Notes under the pieces: generated by a model
The model's database searches: none
Told to the model about the DNA's origin: nothing
The model's input: only the letters and a program-made list of their open reading frames with translations
Assembly (NCBI GenBank): GCA_002205965.3
Contig: NADL03000550.1
Location: forward strand, 124,001 to 188,000
DNA length: 64,000 nucleotides
Reading direction: 5' to 3'
Source of the DNA: Kappaphycus alvarezii
Lineage: Eukaryota > Rhodophyta > Florideophyceae > Gigartinales > Solieriaceae
Position numbers and translations under genes: made by a program
Part shown: positions 9,143-19,481 of the stretch, piece by piece
Position numbering within the stretch: the stretch's first letter is position 1
How the letters are laid out: each line of letters starts with the position of its first letter

Positions 9143-10105
9143 ATGACCAACGTTCTGTGGCTTCAAGGTGGGGCTTGCTCCGGGAATACGATGTCGTTTC
9201 TGAACGCCGAAGAGCCGAGTGCGGTGGATCTGGTGACCGACTTTGGCGTCAACCTCCTTTGGCACCCCTCTCTTGGCTTCGAACTCGGCGACGGAGTCAA
9301 AAAGATTGTGGCCCAATGTGTGAGCGGGGAAACCCCTCTCGATGTCTTTATCTTTGAGGGCACGGTTATCCAGGCGCCGAACGGTACGGGTCAATGGAAT
9401 CGCTTCGCCGGTAAGGCGATGATGGAGTGGGTGCGGGAGCTTTCAGAGGTCGCCGGTTATGTGGTCGCCATCGGCGATTGCGCGACTTGGGGCGGGATCC
9501 CCGCCACGCCGCCGAATCCCAGTGAATCCGTGGGCATGCAATTTCTGAAACGAGATGCCGGCGGTTTTTTGGGCACGGAGTTTCGCTCAAAAGCCGGGTT
9601 GCCGGTGATTAACATTCCGGGTTGTCCGGCCCATCCGGATTGGATCACCCAGGTTGTGGTCGCGCTTGCGACCGGGCGTGGTGCAGATCTTACCCTCGAT
9701 GATCTCAATCGTCCCGCGACCTTCTTCACGAGTTTCACCCAAACCGGTTGCACGCGAAATATGCACTTTGCCTACAAGGTGTCGACCACGGAGTTTGGCC
9801 AACGCAAAGGATGCCTCTTCTACGACCTCGGCTGTCGCGGGCCTTATACCCGTTCGCCGTGTAACCGTATCCTCTGGAATCGCCAGTCTTCAAAGACCCG
9901 CTCTGGGATGCCATGCATTGGCTGCACTGAGCCCGAGTTTCCCCACCATGACCTGAAGCCGGGCACCGTATTTGCCACCCCGACCACCCTCGGTTTTCCC
10001 AATGAAACGCCAACGGGGATGAATAAACGCGCCTACCTCACGATGGTTGCTGCCGGTAAAGGTGCGGCACCTCGTTGGGCTAAGGACGATATGTTCGTGG
10101 TGTGA
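9143..10105 (+). CDS. hupS: Uptake [NiFe]-hydrogenase small subunit, group 2a type
   Basis: Iron-sulfur electron-transfer subunit of an H2-oxidising enzyme. 320 residues, intact. The N-terminus MTNVLWLQGGACSGNTMSF is characteristic of group 2 enzymes (cyanobacterial HupS, mycobacterial Huc, and HupU sensors): no Tat signal peptide, and the second cysteine of the usual CxxC proximal-cluster motif is Asn. Further cluster cysteines lie in IGDCATWGG, IPGCPAHPDW, TGCTRNMHF, LGCRGP, SPCNRILWN and PCIGCTEPEF. The ATG at 9143 has a strong AAGGAGGAG site 7 bases upstream. It lies directly after pufC on the same strand. Sensor (2b) rather than uptake function is less likely because a maturation protease, electron-transfer proteins and a full hyp set follow. 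Confidence 0.94.
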   Translation: MTNVLWLQGGACSGNTMSFLNAEEPSAVDLVTDFGVNLLWHPSLGFELGDGVKKIVAQCVSGETPLDVFIFEGTVIQAPNGTGQWNRFAGKAMMEWVRELSEVAGYVVAIGDCATWGGIPATPPNPSESVGMQFLKRDAGGFLGTEFRSKAGLPVINIPGCPAHPDWITQVVVALATGRGADLTLDDLNRPATFFTSFTQTGCTRNMHFAYKVSTTEFGQRKGCLFYDLGCRGPYTRSPCNRILWNRQSSKTRSGMPCIGCTEPEFPHHDLKPGTVFATPTTLGFPNETPTGMNKRAYLTMVAAGKGAAPRWAKDDMFVV

Positions 10106-10189
10106 GCGGAGCGCTTTCGAAACGGCGAGCGGGCTAACTCGTCGGTCGTTGGGGCTGGGTTTTGATGAAGTTAGGGAGACTCGTGCATT

Positions 10190-11790
10190 ATGCCTAGTAC
10201 AGAAGTGCTCGATATCTCGCCTGTTGGGCGGGTGGAAGGCGACCTCGATGTTCGTGTCGAAATCGCCGACGGCCGAGTGGTCAACGCCTGGACCCAAGCC
10301 GAGATGTTCCGTGGCTTCGAGGTGATCTTACGGGGCAAGGACCTCAGGCAGGTTTGGTCGTTACCCCGCGAGCATGCGGGATCTGCGGGGCCTCGCACCT
10401 CACCTGCGCTGCTTGGGCGTTGGATACCGCTTATGGTGCTCATGTTCCGCGCAACGCGATCATCGCGCGCAATTTGGGTCAGATAGTCGAGAGCCTTCAA
10501 AGTCAGCCGCGCTATTTTTACGGTCTCTACGCCATCGATATGGTCAACGAGAAGTACAAAAACGATCCGTATTTCGATGAGTGTGTGAAGCGTTTCTCGC
10601 CCTTCACCGGAACTTCCTACGAACTCGGCGTCACCATTTCGGGTAAACCCGTAGAGATCTACGCGCTACTCGGTGGTCAGTGGCCCCATAGCTCATACAT
10701 GGTTCCTGGTGGCGTGATGTGCTCCCCGACACTCACTGACGTGACGCGTTCCTGGTCGATCCTTGAGTATTTTCGGCGTAATTGGCTCGAACCTTGTTGG
10801 CTTGGTTGTTCGCTCGAACGTTACGAAGAAATCAAGAGCTACAATGATTTTCTGGCGTGGATGGATGAAAAAGAGGAGCACGCCAATTCGGACCTCGCGC
10901 TGTATTGGAAAGCCGGGAACTCGTACGGTCTCGACAGCTATGGTGGCGGTGTTGGACGCTACGTCACTTGGGGGTATTTGCCCCATGAGGACAAGTACCA
11001 GAATCCCACCGTGGAAGGGCGTAACGATGCGGTGATCATGAAAAGCGGGATCTACGACAGCCATCAGGGCAGACACCTCACAATGGATGAATCCCGCGTG
11101 CGCGAGAATGCGAGCCATGCCTGGTACGATGAAGGTGCCGGCTCTCCACACCCGTTCGAGCGTCACACCGTGCCGGTCGCCAAGAACGATCCGGACTTTG
11201 ATGCAGGGGCCTACTCGTGGGCGACTGCGGTCAAGGATTTTGAGTTGGGTCGCTGCGAGGCAGGCCCTTTTGCGCGACAGATGGTGGCAGGTGGGACTCA
11301 TGGGCACCGCTGGCAGCATCATGATCCTTTTATTCTCGATTGCTTCAAGCAATTGGGTGGTGCGAGCCTCCATCTGCGCCAACTCGGGCGAATGCACGAG
11401 ACGATCAAACTCTATCGCGAGGCCGAGCGTTGTTTACGGGAGCTTCGCCTCGACGAGCCATTTTACCAGAGGCCCAAGGCCAAAGATGGTCAGGGTTGGG
11501 GAGCGACGGAGGCGATCAGAGGCGCGCTTGCGCATTGGATCGACGTCGAGGATGGCAAAATCAAGAACTATCAGATCATCTCACCCACCACGTGGAATGT
11601 AGGTCCACGGGATGAGGATGGGCATCGCGGTCCTATTGAGGAAGCGTTGATGAATATCCCGATCGCCAACAAGGAAGATCCCATCGAGGTGGGTCACGTA
11701 GCTCGGTCTTTTGACTCGTGCTTGGTTTGCACGGTGCATGCTTTCGATGCGCGCACCGGGCGGCAATTGGCGCAATTTCGCACCACGTAA
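10190..11790 (+). CDS. hupL: Uptake [NiFe]-hydrogenase large subunit, group 2a type (one frame break)
   Basis: Catalytic subunit with the Ni-Fe(CN)2CO site. About 533 residues after one missing C at 10341-10344 (GKD / QAGLVVTP). The L1 motif CGICGASH supplies two nickel cysteines. The L2 motif is DSCLVCTVH near the C-terminus, with Ser in place of the usual Pro (DPC), as in cyanobacterial HupL. Fifteen residues after the final His form a short extension of the type removed by a maturation endopeptidase, which fits the hupW gene two bases downstream. The 84-base gap to hupS holds nothing else recognisable. It probably acts at the cytoplasmic face and reduces the quinone pool or an intermediate carrier. 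Confidence 0.94.
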
Positions 11791-11792
11791 CG

Positions 11793-12596
11793 ATGCTGAC
11801 TCTTATCGGCTGCGGCAATCCGAACCGGAGCGATGACGGAGTGGGAGTGGTTATCGCGAAGCGTTTAGCCGAACGTTTGAGAAGGCATCCAGTAGCGGGG
11901 GTTCGGGTGTTCGACTGCGGCACGGCAGGTATGGACGTAATGTTCAAAGCTCGTGGCAGTGACGCGTTGGTGCTGATCGATGCCTGTCGCAGCGGCGCCG
12001 AGCCTGGAACGGTTTTCAACGTGCCGGCCTGTGAGATCCAGAATGCGCACAACCCAGGTTATTCGCTCCATGACTTTCGTTGGGACCACGCTCTTTATGC
12101 GGGTCGGAGAATTTTCGGACACGATTTCCCCAGCGATGTTTGGGTGTGGTTGATCGAAGCCGCTTCGCTCGAATTGGGTTTCGTCCTCTCGAGATCGGTA
12201 CTCCGGGCGTCGGAGACAGTGTTTGAGAGCTGCTTAGATCAGATCGCTGAGTACGCTTCGGCCCGGGACCTAACAGAGACGACATTGAATGTCGATATTC
12301 ATCGAGGAGCATTAGGGCTCAGCGCCGAGGCGTATAAACGTTATTTCGGAAAGCGAGATGGGGCTTTGGTGATGACTCAAGAAGATGCGCTTTGTTTGAT
12401 CCCGGTAGATTTGGCTCATGGTGGGTTGTTGGTGAAGCAACGCAACGCCCGGGGCGATCGATCCATCGACGTTTCGGAATTCTTGCGGAAACTCGACTGG
12501 TCCACGGAGCTTGATCTCATGTGTTCGGGTCGATGGGACGATGCTATCGGCGGGCTCGTGATACGTTCTCCGGTTCCTCATGAGGTAAATCCGTGA
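11793..12596 (+). CDS. hupW: Hydrogenase maturation endopeptidase with a C-terminal extension
   Basis: Cleaves the C-terminal peptide of HupL after nickel insertion. The first 155 or so residues are the M52 protease fold: LIGCGNPNRSDDGVG (nickel-binding Asp of the GNxxRxDDGxG motif), CGTAGMDV, VLIDACRSG and LHDFRWDHAL near the catalytic histidine. At 267 residues it is about 100 longer than typical members. The extra region (about residues 168-267, from LNVDIHRGALGLSAEAY to the end) is unfamiliar to me; it may help recognise HupL. The ATG at 11793 lies 2 bases after the hupL stop, so the genes are tightly linked. No frame break. Confidence 0.85.
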   Translation: MLTLIGCGNPNRSDDGVGVVIAKRLAERLRRHPVAGVRVFDCGTAGMDVMFKARGSDALVLIDACRSGAEPGTVFNVPACEIQNAHNPGYSLHDFRWDHALYAGRRIFGHDFPSDVWVWLIEAASLELGFVLSRSVLRASETVFESCLDQIAEYASARDLTETTLNVDIHRGALGLSAEAYKRYFGKRDGALVMTQEDALCLIPVDLAHGGLLVKQRNARGDRSIDVSEFLRKLDWSTELDLMCSGRWDDAIGGLVIRSPVPHEVNP

Positions 12597-13572
12597 CGTC
12601 TATAGCGGCGGATTTCGGTCTGAGTACACACGTTCGTGCGGCTCTGGAAAGGGTCGAACGATCGGGCCGCGACGCATTGGAGCAGGCCGAGGCGCTTGTT
12701 GAGCTCGCACTCGATTTGCAGAAACAACCTCGAGCCCCTCAGGAGCTCTTTGATGCCATTGCCCTCTACAATCGAGCGGCGGAGCTTGCCGTTGAGTATC
12801 CACTCCCTCGCGCCCGGGCCGTGGCCGGCCGCGGTTCAGCCCTCCGTCGTTTGCCGGGGGTGGTGATGCTGCGTTAGTCGAAGCGCGGGAGGCTTTTGAA
12901 GAGGCACTCGAGGTGATGCGAACTTTGGCGGAGCCTGAGGAGATCGCCGAAGTTGAAATGAGCTATGGTTTGGTGCTCCAAGCGCTTGCTGCGGCCGGAA
13001 GTGCCAAGCTTTCTGAAGCGGTGTCGGTTTACCAGCGCGCTTTGCGTTTCTTCAAACGTGAGAGCTACCCTCGGGAATACGCGGTGCTCCACAACAATCT
13101 CGCGACCGCCTATCTGTCGATGCATATGAGTGGCGACAGCCTGCGCGAGGCACTGGCGGTGCAATCCTTTCGTGAAGCACTTACTGTCGTGACTATTGAA
13201 GAAGACCCGACAGAGTACGCGATGCTCCAGAACAATCTTGGGAACGCACTGCAGACGATCGATAGTGCTCACCGGTTTGACAACCTCGCTCGCGCCGTTG
13301 AGGCTTATGACGAAGCGCTCCGGGTGAGGACCGAATACGACACTCCAGTGGAATTCGCCAATACGCTTTCCAACAAGGCGAACGCGTTGATGAACCTCCC
13401 AGATGATCCAGAAGATGGGAGCGTTGGAAATCCGCGCAACCTCCTTGAAGCCGTGGAGTTGCTCTACCGTGCGGGGAAGGTATTCGAGAAGCACACGATG
13501 GCCGAGCGTGCTTCGATGGTGCGAAAATTAGCCAATGAATTGTCATCAGCATGTCAGGTTAACGATGGCTGA
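12593..13572 (+). CDS. TPR-repeat protein of the hydrogenase operon (one frame break)
   Basis: About 326 residues from a GTG that overlaps the hupW stop. One missing G in the run at 12856-12860 splits it. The sequence is almost wholly helical with tetratricopeptide-like pairs, for example EYAVLHNNLATAYL, EYAMLQNNLGNAL and EFANTLSNKANALM, which recur about every 45 residues. TPR proteins accompany group 2a hydrogenases in several phyla and probably help assemble the subunits; that role is inferred from neighbourhood. The end overlaps the next gene by 8 bases. There is no signal peptide, so it is probably cytoplasmic. Confidence 0.75.
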
Positions 13573-14419
13573 GCGTGATCTCGACCGACTCATCGGAGAC
13601 CTCGACCGTCTCGATGCCATCGTCGCGGATTGGGATAGTCGAGAGCAGCAAACCGTCCACGCCTTGCGCAAAACCCTTGAAGAGATCCAAGCGGGTGCAT
13701 TCCGCCGCTTGATTCGTGTGGTGAAGGACACCCCTGAAGGTTTAGCGCGACTCAAGGAAGCGGTGGCCGATCCATGGGTATTCAGCGTCTTAACGTACCA
13801 CGGTTTACTCAAGAAGCCTGAACTGAGTCTTGAGCAGCGGGTCGAAGCTGCTTTGGACTCAGTCCGGCCGACACTCGAGTCTCACGACGGTAACGTTGAA
13901 TTCGTGGCTTTTGTGGAACCCGATGAGGTTCAAATCCGCTTGATCGGGAGTTGCGATGGGTGCGCGTTCTCTGGTGAGACCGTGCGCTTAGGAATTGAGC
14001 GCGCGATCTTCGACGCCGTACCCGAGGTCAAGAAAGTAAACGTCGTCACGCGCGGTGCCGGCGATTTGGTTCGTATCGGTGAGCACTCGCCATCGAGAAG
14101 TCCATTCCGAAAGCCATGGCTCGATGCGGGCGTCGCGGACGATGTGGGAGAGGGACGCCTTCATGCGATTGAGCTCGAGCCTGGCTCGGTGCTGTTGACC
14201 CGTGCGGGTGGCGAGCTGCGCGCCTATCCCAACGCGTGTCCTCATCTCGGAATGCCGTTGGACACCGGAGAAGTCGAGGATGGGGTGTTGAAGTGTCGCT
14301 ACCATGGATTTGAATTCGTCTTGGCCACTGGCGAATGTCTGACCGCGCCAGATGTGGCTTTGCCCCGCTACCCTGTGCGTGTCGATGACGGCCGCATACG
14401 GGTCCAGGTGACGACATGA
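13565..14419 (+). CDS. NifU-like domain fused to a Rieske [2Fe-2S] domain
   Basis: 284 residues, intact. An N-terminal helical region (1-90) is followed by a NifU C-terminal-type domain (about 93-165) with CDGC at Cys130-Cys133, and by a Rieske domain (about 193-284) with CPH (Cys225, His227) and CRYH (Cys244, His247), the complete C-x-H...C-x2-H ligand set. The fusion could pass electrons from the hydrogenase to a quinone or oxidase, or help load its clusters. Its place directly after the TPR gene, and before the NHL gene, inside the hydrogenase operon supports the first. Start ATG at 13565 overlaps the TPR gene stop. Confidence 0.85.
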   Translation: MAERDLDRLIGDLDRLDAIVADWDSREQQTVHALRKTLEEIQAGAFRRLIRVVKDTPEGLARLKEAVADPWVFSVLTYHGLLKKPELSLEQRVEAALDSVRPTLESHDGNVEFVAFVEPDEVQIRLIGSCDGCAFSGETVRLGIERAIFDAVPEVKKVNVVTRGAGDLVRIGEHSPSRSPFRKPWLDAGVADDVGEGRLHAIELEPGSVLLTRAGGELRAYPNACPHLGMPLDTGEVEDGVLKCRYHGFEFVLATGECLTAPDVALPRYPVRVDDGRIRVQVTT

Positions 14420-15632
14420 GATCGATCTTGGGGGCTGATATGAATGTCATGCGTGTCGGGCTTCACGGCGCGAGGCAAGATGGGTCGAATAGCGCGGAGC
14501 TCGCCCTTGCAGCGCTCGCTCGACCAGGCCCTCGGGTCGTTCTGGGTGGCAATGATCCTCTGATGGGCTCCGTGTTGCCCTCTCCTGCCTCGTTTTTTGG
14601 CCCTCGGGCGTGTTCGCAGGAAGCGAACACGGGCCATTGTGGGTCGCGGATACAGGCCATCACCGTCTGTTGGGTTGGGCTCAGATACCGGTTGAGGACC
14701 ACATCTCAGCGGATTGGGTCCTGGGTCAGTCGAGCTTTGTGGCGGAGGGTCGCAATGCGGGCGGCAACCCCACGTCGTCGACGATGAATGTCCCTGTTGG
14801 GGTTGTCTCGTGGCCCGATGGTGGTCTCGCGGTAGCCGATAGCTGGAACAATCGGGTCTTGGTCTGGTGCAAGGCGCCGCGCTCGTCGGGTGTACCGGCA
14901 GATTTCGTCCTCGGTCAACGTGACTTCTCGGGTCAAGATCCCAATCAGGGTTGCACCGAGGCGCGCCCCGACTCGATGCACTGGCCGTTTGCGCTTCTGG
15001 TTGTCGGTGAGCGCCTTTACGTAGCCGATGCAGGTAATCGGCGAATTTTACTCTGGAACACGCTGCCTGATTGCAATGCTGCACCTGCCGACTTTGCCCT
15101 CGGTCAACCCGATCTTTGCTCCCGAAGTGACAATGGCGGTGATGAAGTGAGGTCTGACACCATGCGCTGGCCTCATGCGCTGGCTGTGGTCGATAGAGAT
15201 CTCGCGGTCTCTGACGCTGGAAACAATCGCGTTGTGCTGTGGAAAGGGTTGCCTGACGCCGAGTGTCATGAAGTTCGCGGTATCCTTGGCCAGCCAGACG
15301 GCAATTCTACCGATCACAATCGAGGGAGTTATTGGCCTGATCGCCGGTCGCTCAATATGCCGTACGCGATGACAAGCGATGGAAAGCGCCTGTTTGTCGG
15401 CGATACGGCAAACTCACGTATCTTGCGCTTTGACCCTCCGTTGTCGGACGTCAACGGTGCCTCAGCATTGAGTGGCCAGAGCGCATTTGATCGCAAAGGC
15501 GACAATCGCTGGGGCATGCCCGCTCGGGATTCCTTGTGTTGGCCGTATGGGATGATGCTGGTGGAGCGCACCTTGGTGATTGCTGATACCGGTAACCATC
15601 GCATTGCTCTTTGGGATCTCGTCGATGGCTGA
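14416..15632 (+). CDS. NHL-repeat beta-propeller protein of the hydrogenase operon (one frame break)
   Basis: About 405 residues after one missing T in the run at 14593-14598. At least five repeats carry the motif LxVADxxNxRVLxW with a following DFVLGQ..F segment, for example LAVADSWNNRVLVW, LYVADAGNRRILLW and LAVSDAGNNRVVLW; these fold into a beta-propeller. No clear signal peptide is seen. NHL proteins are recurrent neighbours of group 2a hydrogenases; the function is unknown to me, possibly a docking or assembly platform. ATG overlaps the previous stop (ATGA) and the end overlaps hypF by 8 bases. Confidence 0.85.
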
Positions 15633-18010
15633 GACGAGTCAAGAAGTCGTAGGCGAAACCATTCGCATTCGTGGGCGTGTACAGGGCGTTGGTTTTCGTC
15701 CCACCGTTGCTCGTGTCGCGGGCCACTTGGGATTGAATGGTTTTGTTCGTAATGACGGCGAGGGCGTCTTGGTCGCACTGGTTGCGGACTCGGCTGATTG
15801 CGACTCGTTTTTGGATGAACTTCATCATGCATTACCGCCCCTGGCGCGGATCGATGCCGTTGAGCGTACCCTCGGTCGCTTGAGTGTCGCCGTCGAAGGT
15901 TTTTCGATCATGGAGAGCGAGACCGGCGGTGCGTCGACCGAGGTCGCTCCAGATGCTGGTATCTGTAACGCATGCTGGGCGGAGGTCCGTGACCCGTCGG
16001 AGCGCCGTTATCGCTACCCCTTTACCAATTGCACTAACTGCGGCCCCAGATATTCCATCATCCAACGCACACCTTATGACCGCGTCAACACCACGATGTC
16101 TCGGTTTCCTATGTGTTCTGAGTGTCATTCCGATTATCGCGATCCCTCCGATCGTCGCTACCACGCCCAGCCGGTTGCCTGTCACCGCTGCGGTCCACGA
16201 GCGTGGCTTGAACGAAGTGACGCAAGGGCGTTTAGTTTCGAGAGCTTCAGCATGCTCGACGAAGTCGATGCCGCAGCGACGCTCCTGCTTCAGGGTGAGA
16301 TCATCGCCGTCAAGGGTCTAGGCGCCTTTCATTTGTGCTGCGATGCGACGAATGAAGACGCGGTGCGGCGGCTCAGGCAGCGCAAACGTCGACCCGATAA
16401 GCCGTTCGCCATGATGGTGCGTGATCTGGGAGTCCTTGGCGCCTATGCTCGGTTCGATGCCGCCGACGCCGAGGTTTGGCTGAGTGCGGCTGCGCCAATA
16501 CTTCTTCTGCCGCCGGAGGTCGGGGATCCTCCGATCGCATCGAGTGTTGCTCCGGAGCAGCGCCTCTTGGGGTTTATGGTCGCGTACACGCCCCTCCACC
16601 GCCTGATGCTTCAGCGAGTATCTCGTCCTATTGTTTGCACGAGTGGAAATCTGAATGACGAGTCGCCGTGTACGGACAATGATGAAGCCAAAGAGCGTCT
16701 GGGGTCGGTTGCGGATTGGTTTTTGTTTCATAATCGTCCGATCGCTCGGGTGGTTGAAGATTCGGTGGTTCGGGTCGAGGCCGGTCACCCTCGCGTTATG
16801 CGTCGCGGACGCGGCTACGTACCACGCGAATTGGCATTGCCTGAGAGCATTGCAACTCAGGCGAGGATCCTCGCCCTGGGAGCTGAAAAGAAGGGAAGCT
16901 TCGCGCTTTGTCGTGACGCGCGTATCGTACTGTCTGGCTACCTCGGCAATCTCGACGAGCCATCGAGCTTTGCGGCATGGACCCATGCGTTGGACGATTT
17001 TTGCGAGCTCTACGACTATCAACCGGATGTCGTCGTTATTGATTGTCATCCGGAGTATCGTGCCACACAGTTTGGCTATGCTCTTGCTGAAGAGCGTGAT
17101 CTGACAGTCGTCCAGGTGGCACATCATCATGCCCATATAGCGGCGTGTTTGGTGGAGCATGGCCACCACCAGTGCAGCACACCGGTGCTCGGCATCGCGC
17201 TCGACGGTCTGGGGATGGGGCCCCACGGCGAGCTTTGGGGTGGGGAGTTTCTTCTCGCCGATTACGCTGCAGCGCGTCGCGTAGGGAGCTTCAAAGCAGT
17301 AGCGCTCCTCGGCGGGGACCAAGCTGCTCGACAACCGTGGCGTAACCTCTATGCGCATCTTCGTTCGGAGATGAGTTGGCCGGAAATCGAGGCGAACTTT
17401 GGCGACGTCCCGTCGGTATCTGCCTTGTTGAACAAGCGCTCGTCGCTTCTCGAGAGCATGTTGACGAATGATGAGCACGCGCCTCGATGTTCTTCGGCCG
17501 GCCGACTTTTCGACGCAGTTGCCGCGTGTCTGGATCTGCACTTCGACGAGGTCAGTTTCGAGGGGCAAGCTGCTATGGCTCTGGAAGCTTTGGTCGACGA
17601 CGAGCTTTGGGATGAAGTTGACGAGCTCTATCCGATTGCGACGCCTCGGATCTCGCTACCGGCTCCCCTACCTGGAGTGTCTTGGCATGTGGCGAGCGAT
17701 CTTGGGCGATCTTTGGGCGGGTGTGGACCGTGGCCTTATTGCGGCACGCTTCCATCGCAGCCTTGTCGACGTGATCGTTCGTTTTGCATGCCAACTACGA
17801 ACCCAACACTCGGTGGCGGCCGCGGTGCTGGCTGGTGGGGTATGGCAAAATCGTTGGCTTCTTAAGGGAGTTCAAGACGGGCTCGAAAAGCAGGGCTTCG
17901 AGGTGTTGGTTCCTCGAGAGATCCCGGTCAACGACGAAGGGATCAGTGCAGGTCAAGTAGCGGTCGCGGCTGCTCGTCACCGAACAGGAGGTCAATACCC
18001 ATGTGTTTAG
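15625..18010 (+). CDS. hypF: Carbamoyltransferase HypF (one frame break)
   Basis: Makes the thiocarbamate on HypE from carbamoyl phosphate, the source of the cyanide ligands. About 795 residues. Domains in order: acylphosphatase (GRVQGVGFRPTVAR), two zinc fingers (CNACWAEV / NCTNCGP and CSECH / ACHRCGP), a YrdC-like domain (YDRVN.. GLGAFHLCCDA.. KRRPDKPFAMM), and the kinase/Kae1-like domain with the metal motif VAHHHAHIAA. Between about 17660 and 17700 the frame shifts so that the C-terminus (ARFHRSLVD, GGVWQNRWLL, PVNDEGISAGQ) is in another frame; unlike the others this is +1 (one extra base or two missing). The end overlaps hypC by 10 bases. Confidence 0.93.
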
Positions 18011-18345
18011 GGATTCCGGGTCAAGTTGTGGCCATTGAAGATTCTGAACGGCGCTTAGGTCGAGTCGATGTTGGGGGAGTTCAACGCGTCACTAACCTCG
18101 CTTGTGTGGCTCCCGATCGGGGAAGAATGGAGGAGCTCATCGGCGAGTGGGTTTTGATTCACGTTGGCTTCGCGATGAGTCGTATCGACCGCGACGAGGC
18201 CGCGCGCACGATGGCGCTGTTGGAGGAGCTCGGTGAGGTGCAGCACGAGCTCGATGCGATGCGTGAACATCCGGCTTCAGGCCTGGTTGCTGATGCGGCC
18301 GACACGAGGAGCTCGCCGAACACGGCGGAGGAGAATTTCCGATGA
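18001..18345 (+). CDS. hypC: Hydrogenase maturation chaperone HypC
   Basis: Carries the Fe(CN)2CO group with HypD to the large subunit. Starts MCLGIPGQVVAI, with the essential Cys2 exposed after removal of Met1. 114 residues, about 25-35 longer than usual because of a polar C-terminal tail (HPASGLVADAADTRSS...). The central VGFAMSRID is conserved. The ATG lies inside the end of hypF; the stop overlaps hypD. Confidence 0.93.
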   Translation: MCLGIPGQVVAIEDSERRLGRVDVGGVQRVTNLACVAPDRGRMEELIGEWVLIHVGFAMSRIDRDEAARTMALLEELGEVQHELDAMREHPASGLVADAADTRSSPNTAEENFR

Positions 18346-19481
18346 AGTACGTCAGTGAATTTCGGGACCCCACCGTTGGTAAGAAGATTGCTGTACGCAT
18401 CGCCGGGCAGCTTAGGCGTCTCGGTCGCGACGCATCAAAGCCCCTGAAAGTTATGGAAGTCTGCGGTGGGCATACCCATGCGATCTTCAAGTTTGGCATC
18501 GAAGCCTTGCTGCCTGACTCGATTGAGCTGGTTCATGGCCCGGGCTGTCCTGTTTGTGTCTTGCCGGTGGGGCGTGTTGATGACGCCTTGGCTATCGCCA
18601 AGCAACCGGACGTCATCTTTACGACCTTTGGTGATGCCCTCCGGGTGCCAGGCTCAACAGAGAGTTTGCTTCAGGCAAAAGCGTCGGGCGCTGATGTGCG
18701 CACCGTGTACTCGCCTACCGACGCTCTGGCTTTGGCGCGAGAAAATCCTGACCGCCGAGTGGTGTTCTTCGGTCTCGGGTTCGAAACCACAGTGCCCGCC
18801 GTTGCCTTAACGTTGCTCCAGGCTGAGGCCGAAAACCTTGCGAACTTCTTTCTGTTTTCGAATCACATTACGATCGTACCGACTATCCGCGCCATCCTCG
18901 ACGCGCCGGACCTCGATCTCGATGGTTTCCTAGGGCCTGGCCACGTGACGATGGTGATCGGGGTGGAGCCCTATCGCGCGGTCGCCGAGCATTACCGGAA
19001 GCCGATGGTGATCAGCGGTTTTGAGCCCATCGATGTCTTACAGTCGATCGAGATGCTTTTGCAGCAACTGCTCGATGGACGGGTCGAAATCGAAAACCAG
19101 TATCGACGCTTTGTTGCTGACGAAGGCAACGCTGCCGCGCAGAGCGCCATCGAGCAGGTATTCGAAGTCCGGGAGCATTTTGAGTGGCGAGGCTTGGGTT
19201 CGATCGAAGGGTCTGGATTGACTCTCCGTGAGCGTTTCGCGCGATTTGATGCGGAGAAGCATTTCAGTGTCCCTGCGTTGTCCGTCGCTGATCCTAAATC
19301 GTGCCAGTGTGGTGAGGTGCTGAAAGGCGCGATCAAGCCTTGGCAGTGTAAGGTTTTCGGTACGGCCTGTACGCCGGAGACACCGATTGGTTCGTGTATG
19401 GTGTCGAGCGAAGGAGCTTGTGCTGCGTATTACAACTATGGGCGATTGAGTACGGTTCATCGAGAGGAGGCGAGCGCTTGA
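18342..19481 (+). CDS. hypD: Hydrogenase maturation protein HypD
   Basis: Iron-sulfur scaffold on which the Fe(CN)2CO moiety is built, with HypC. 379 residues, intact. Conserved signatures: MEVCGGHTHAIFKFG, HGPGCPVCVLP (redox cysteine pair), FGLGFETTVPA, and a C-terminal cysteine set (CQCGEVLKG, PWQCKVFG, CTPETPIGSCMVSSEGAC) that holds the [4Fe-4S] cluster. ATG overlaps the hypC stop. Confidence 0.96.
   Translation: MKYVSEFRDPTVGKKIAVRIAGQLRRLGRDASKPLKVMEVCGGHTHAIFKFGIEALLPDSIELVHGPGCPVCVLPVGRVDDALAIAKQPDVIFTTFGDALRVPGSTESLLQAKASGADVRTVYSPTDALALARENPDRRVVFFGLGFETTVPAVALTLLQAEAENLANFFLFSNHITIVPTIRAILDAPDLDLDGFLGPGHVTMVIGVEPYRAVAEHYRKPMVISGFEPIDVLQSIEMLLQQLLDGRVEIENQYRRFVADEGNAAAQSAIEQVFEVREHFEWRGLGSIEGSGLTLRERFARFDAEKHFSVPALSVADPKSCQCGEVLKGAIKPWQCKVFGTACTPETPIGSCMVSSEGACAAYYNYGRLSTVHREEASA

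Noticed and set aside
16318-17568. 416-codon antisense open frame opposite hypF
   Set aside because: Product of codon bias in hypF; no motif, and the HypF domains are clear on +.
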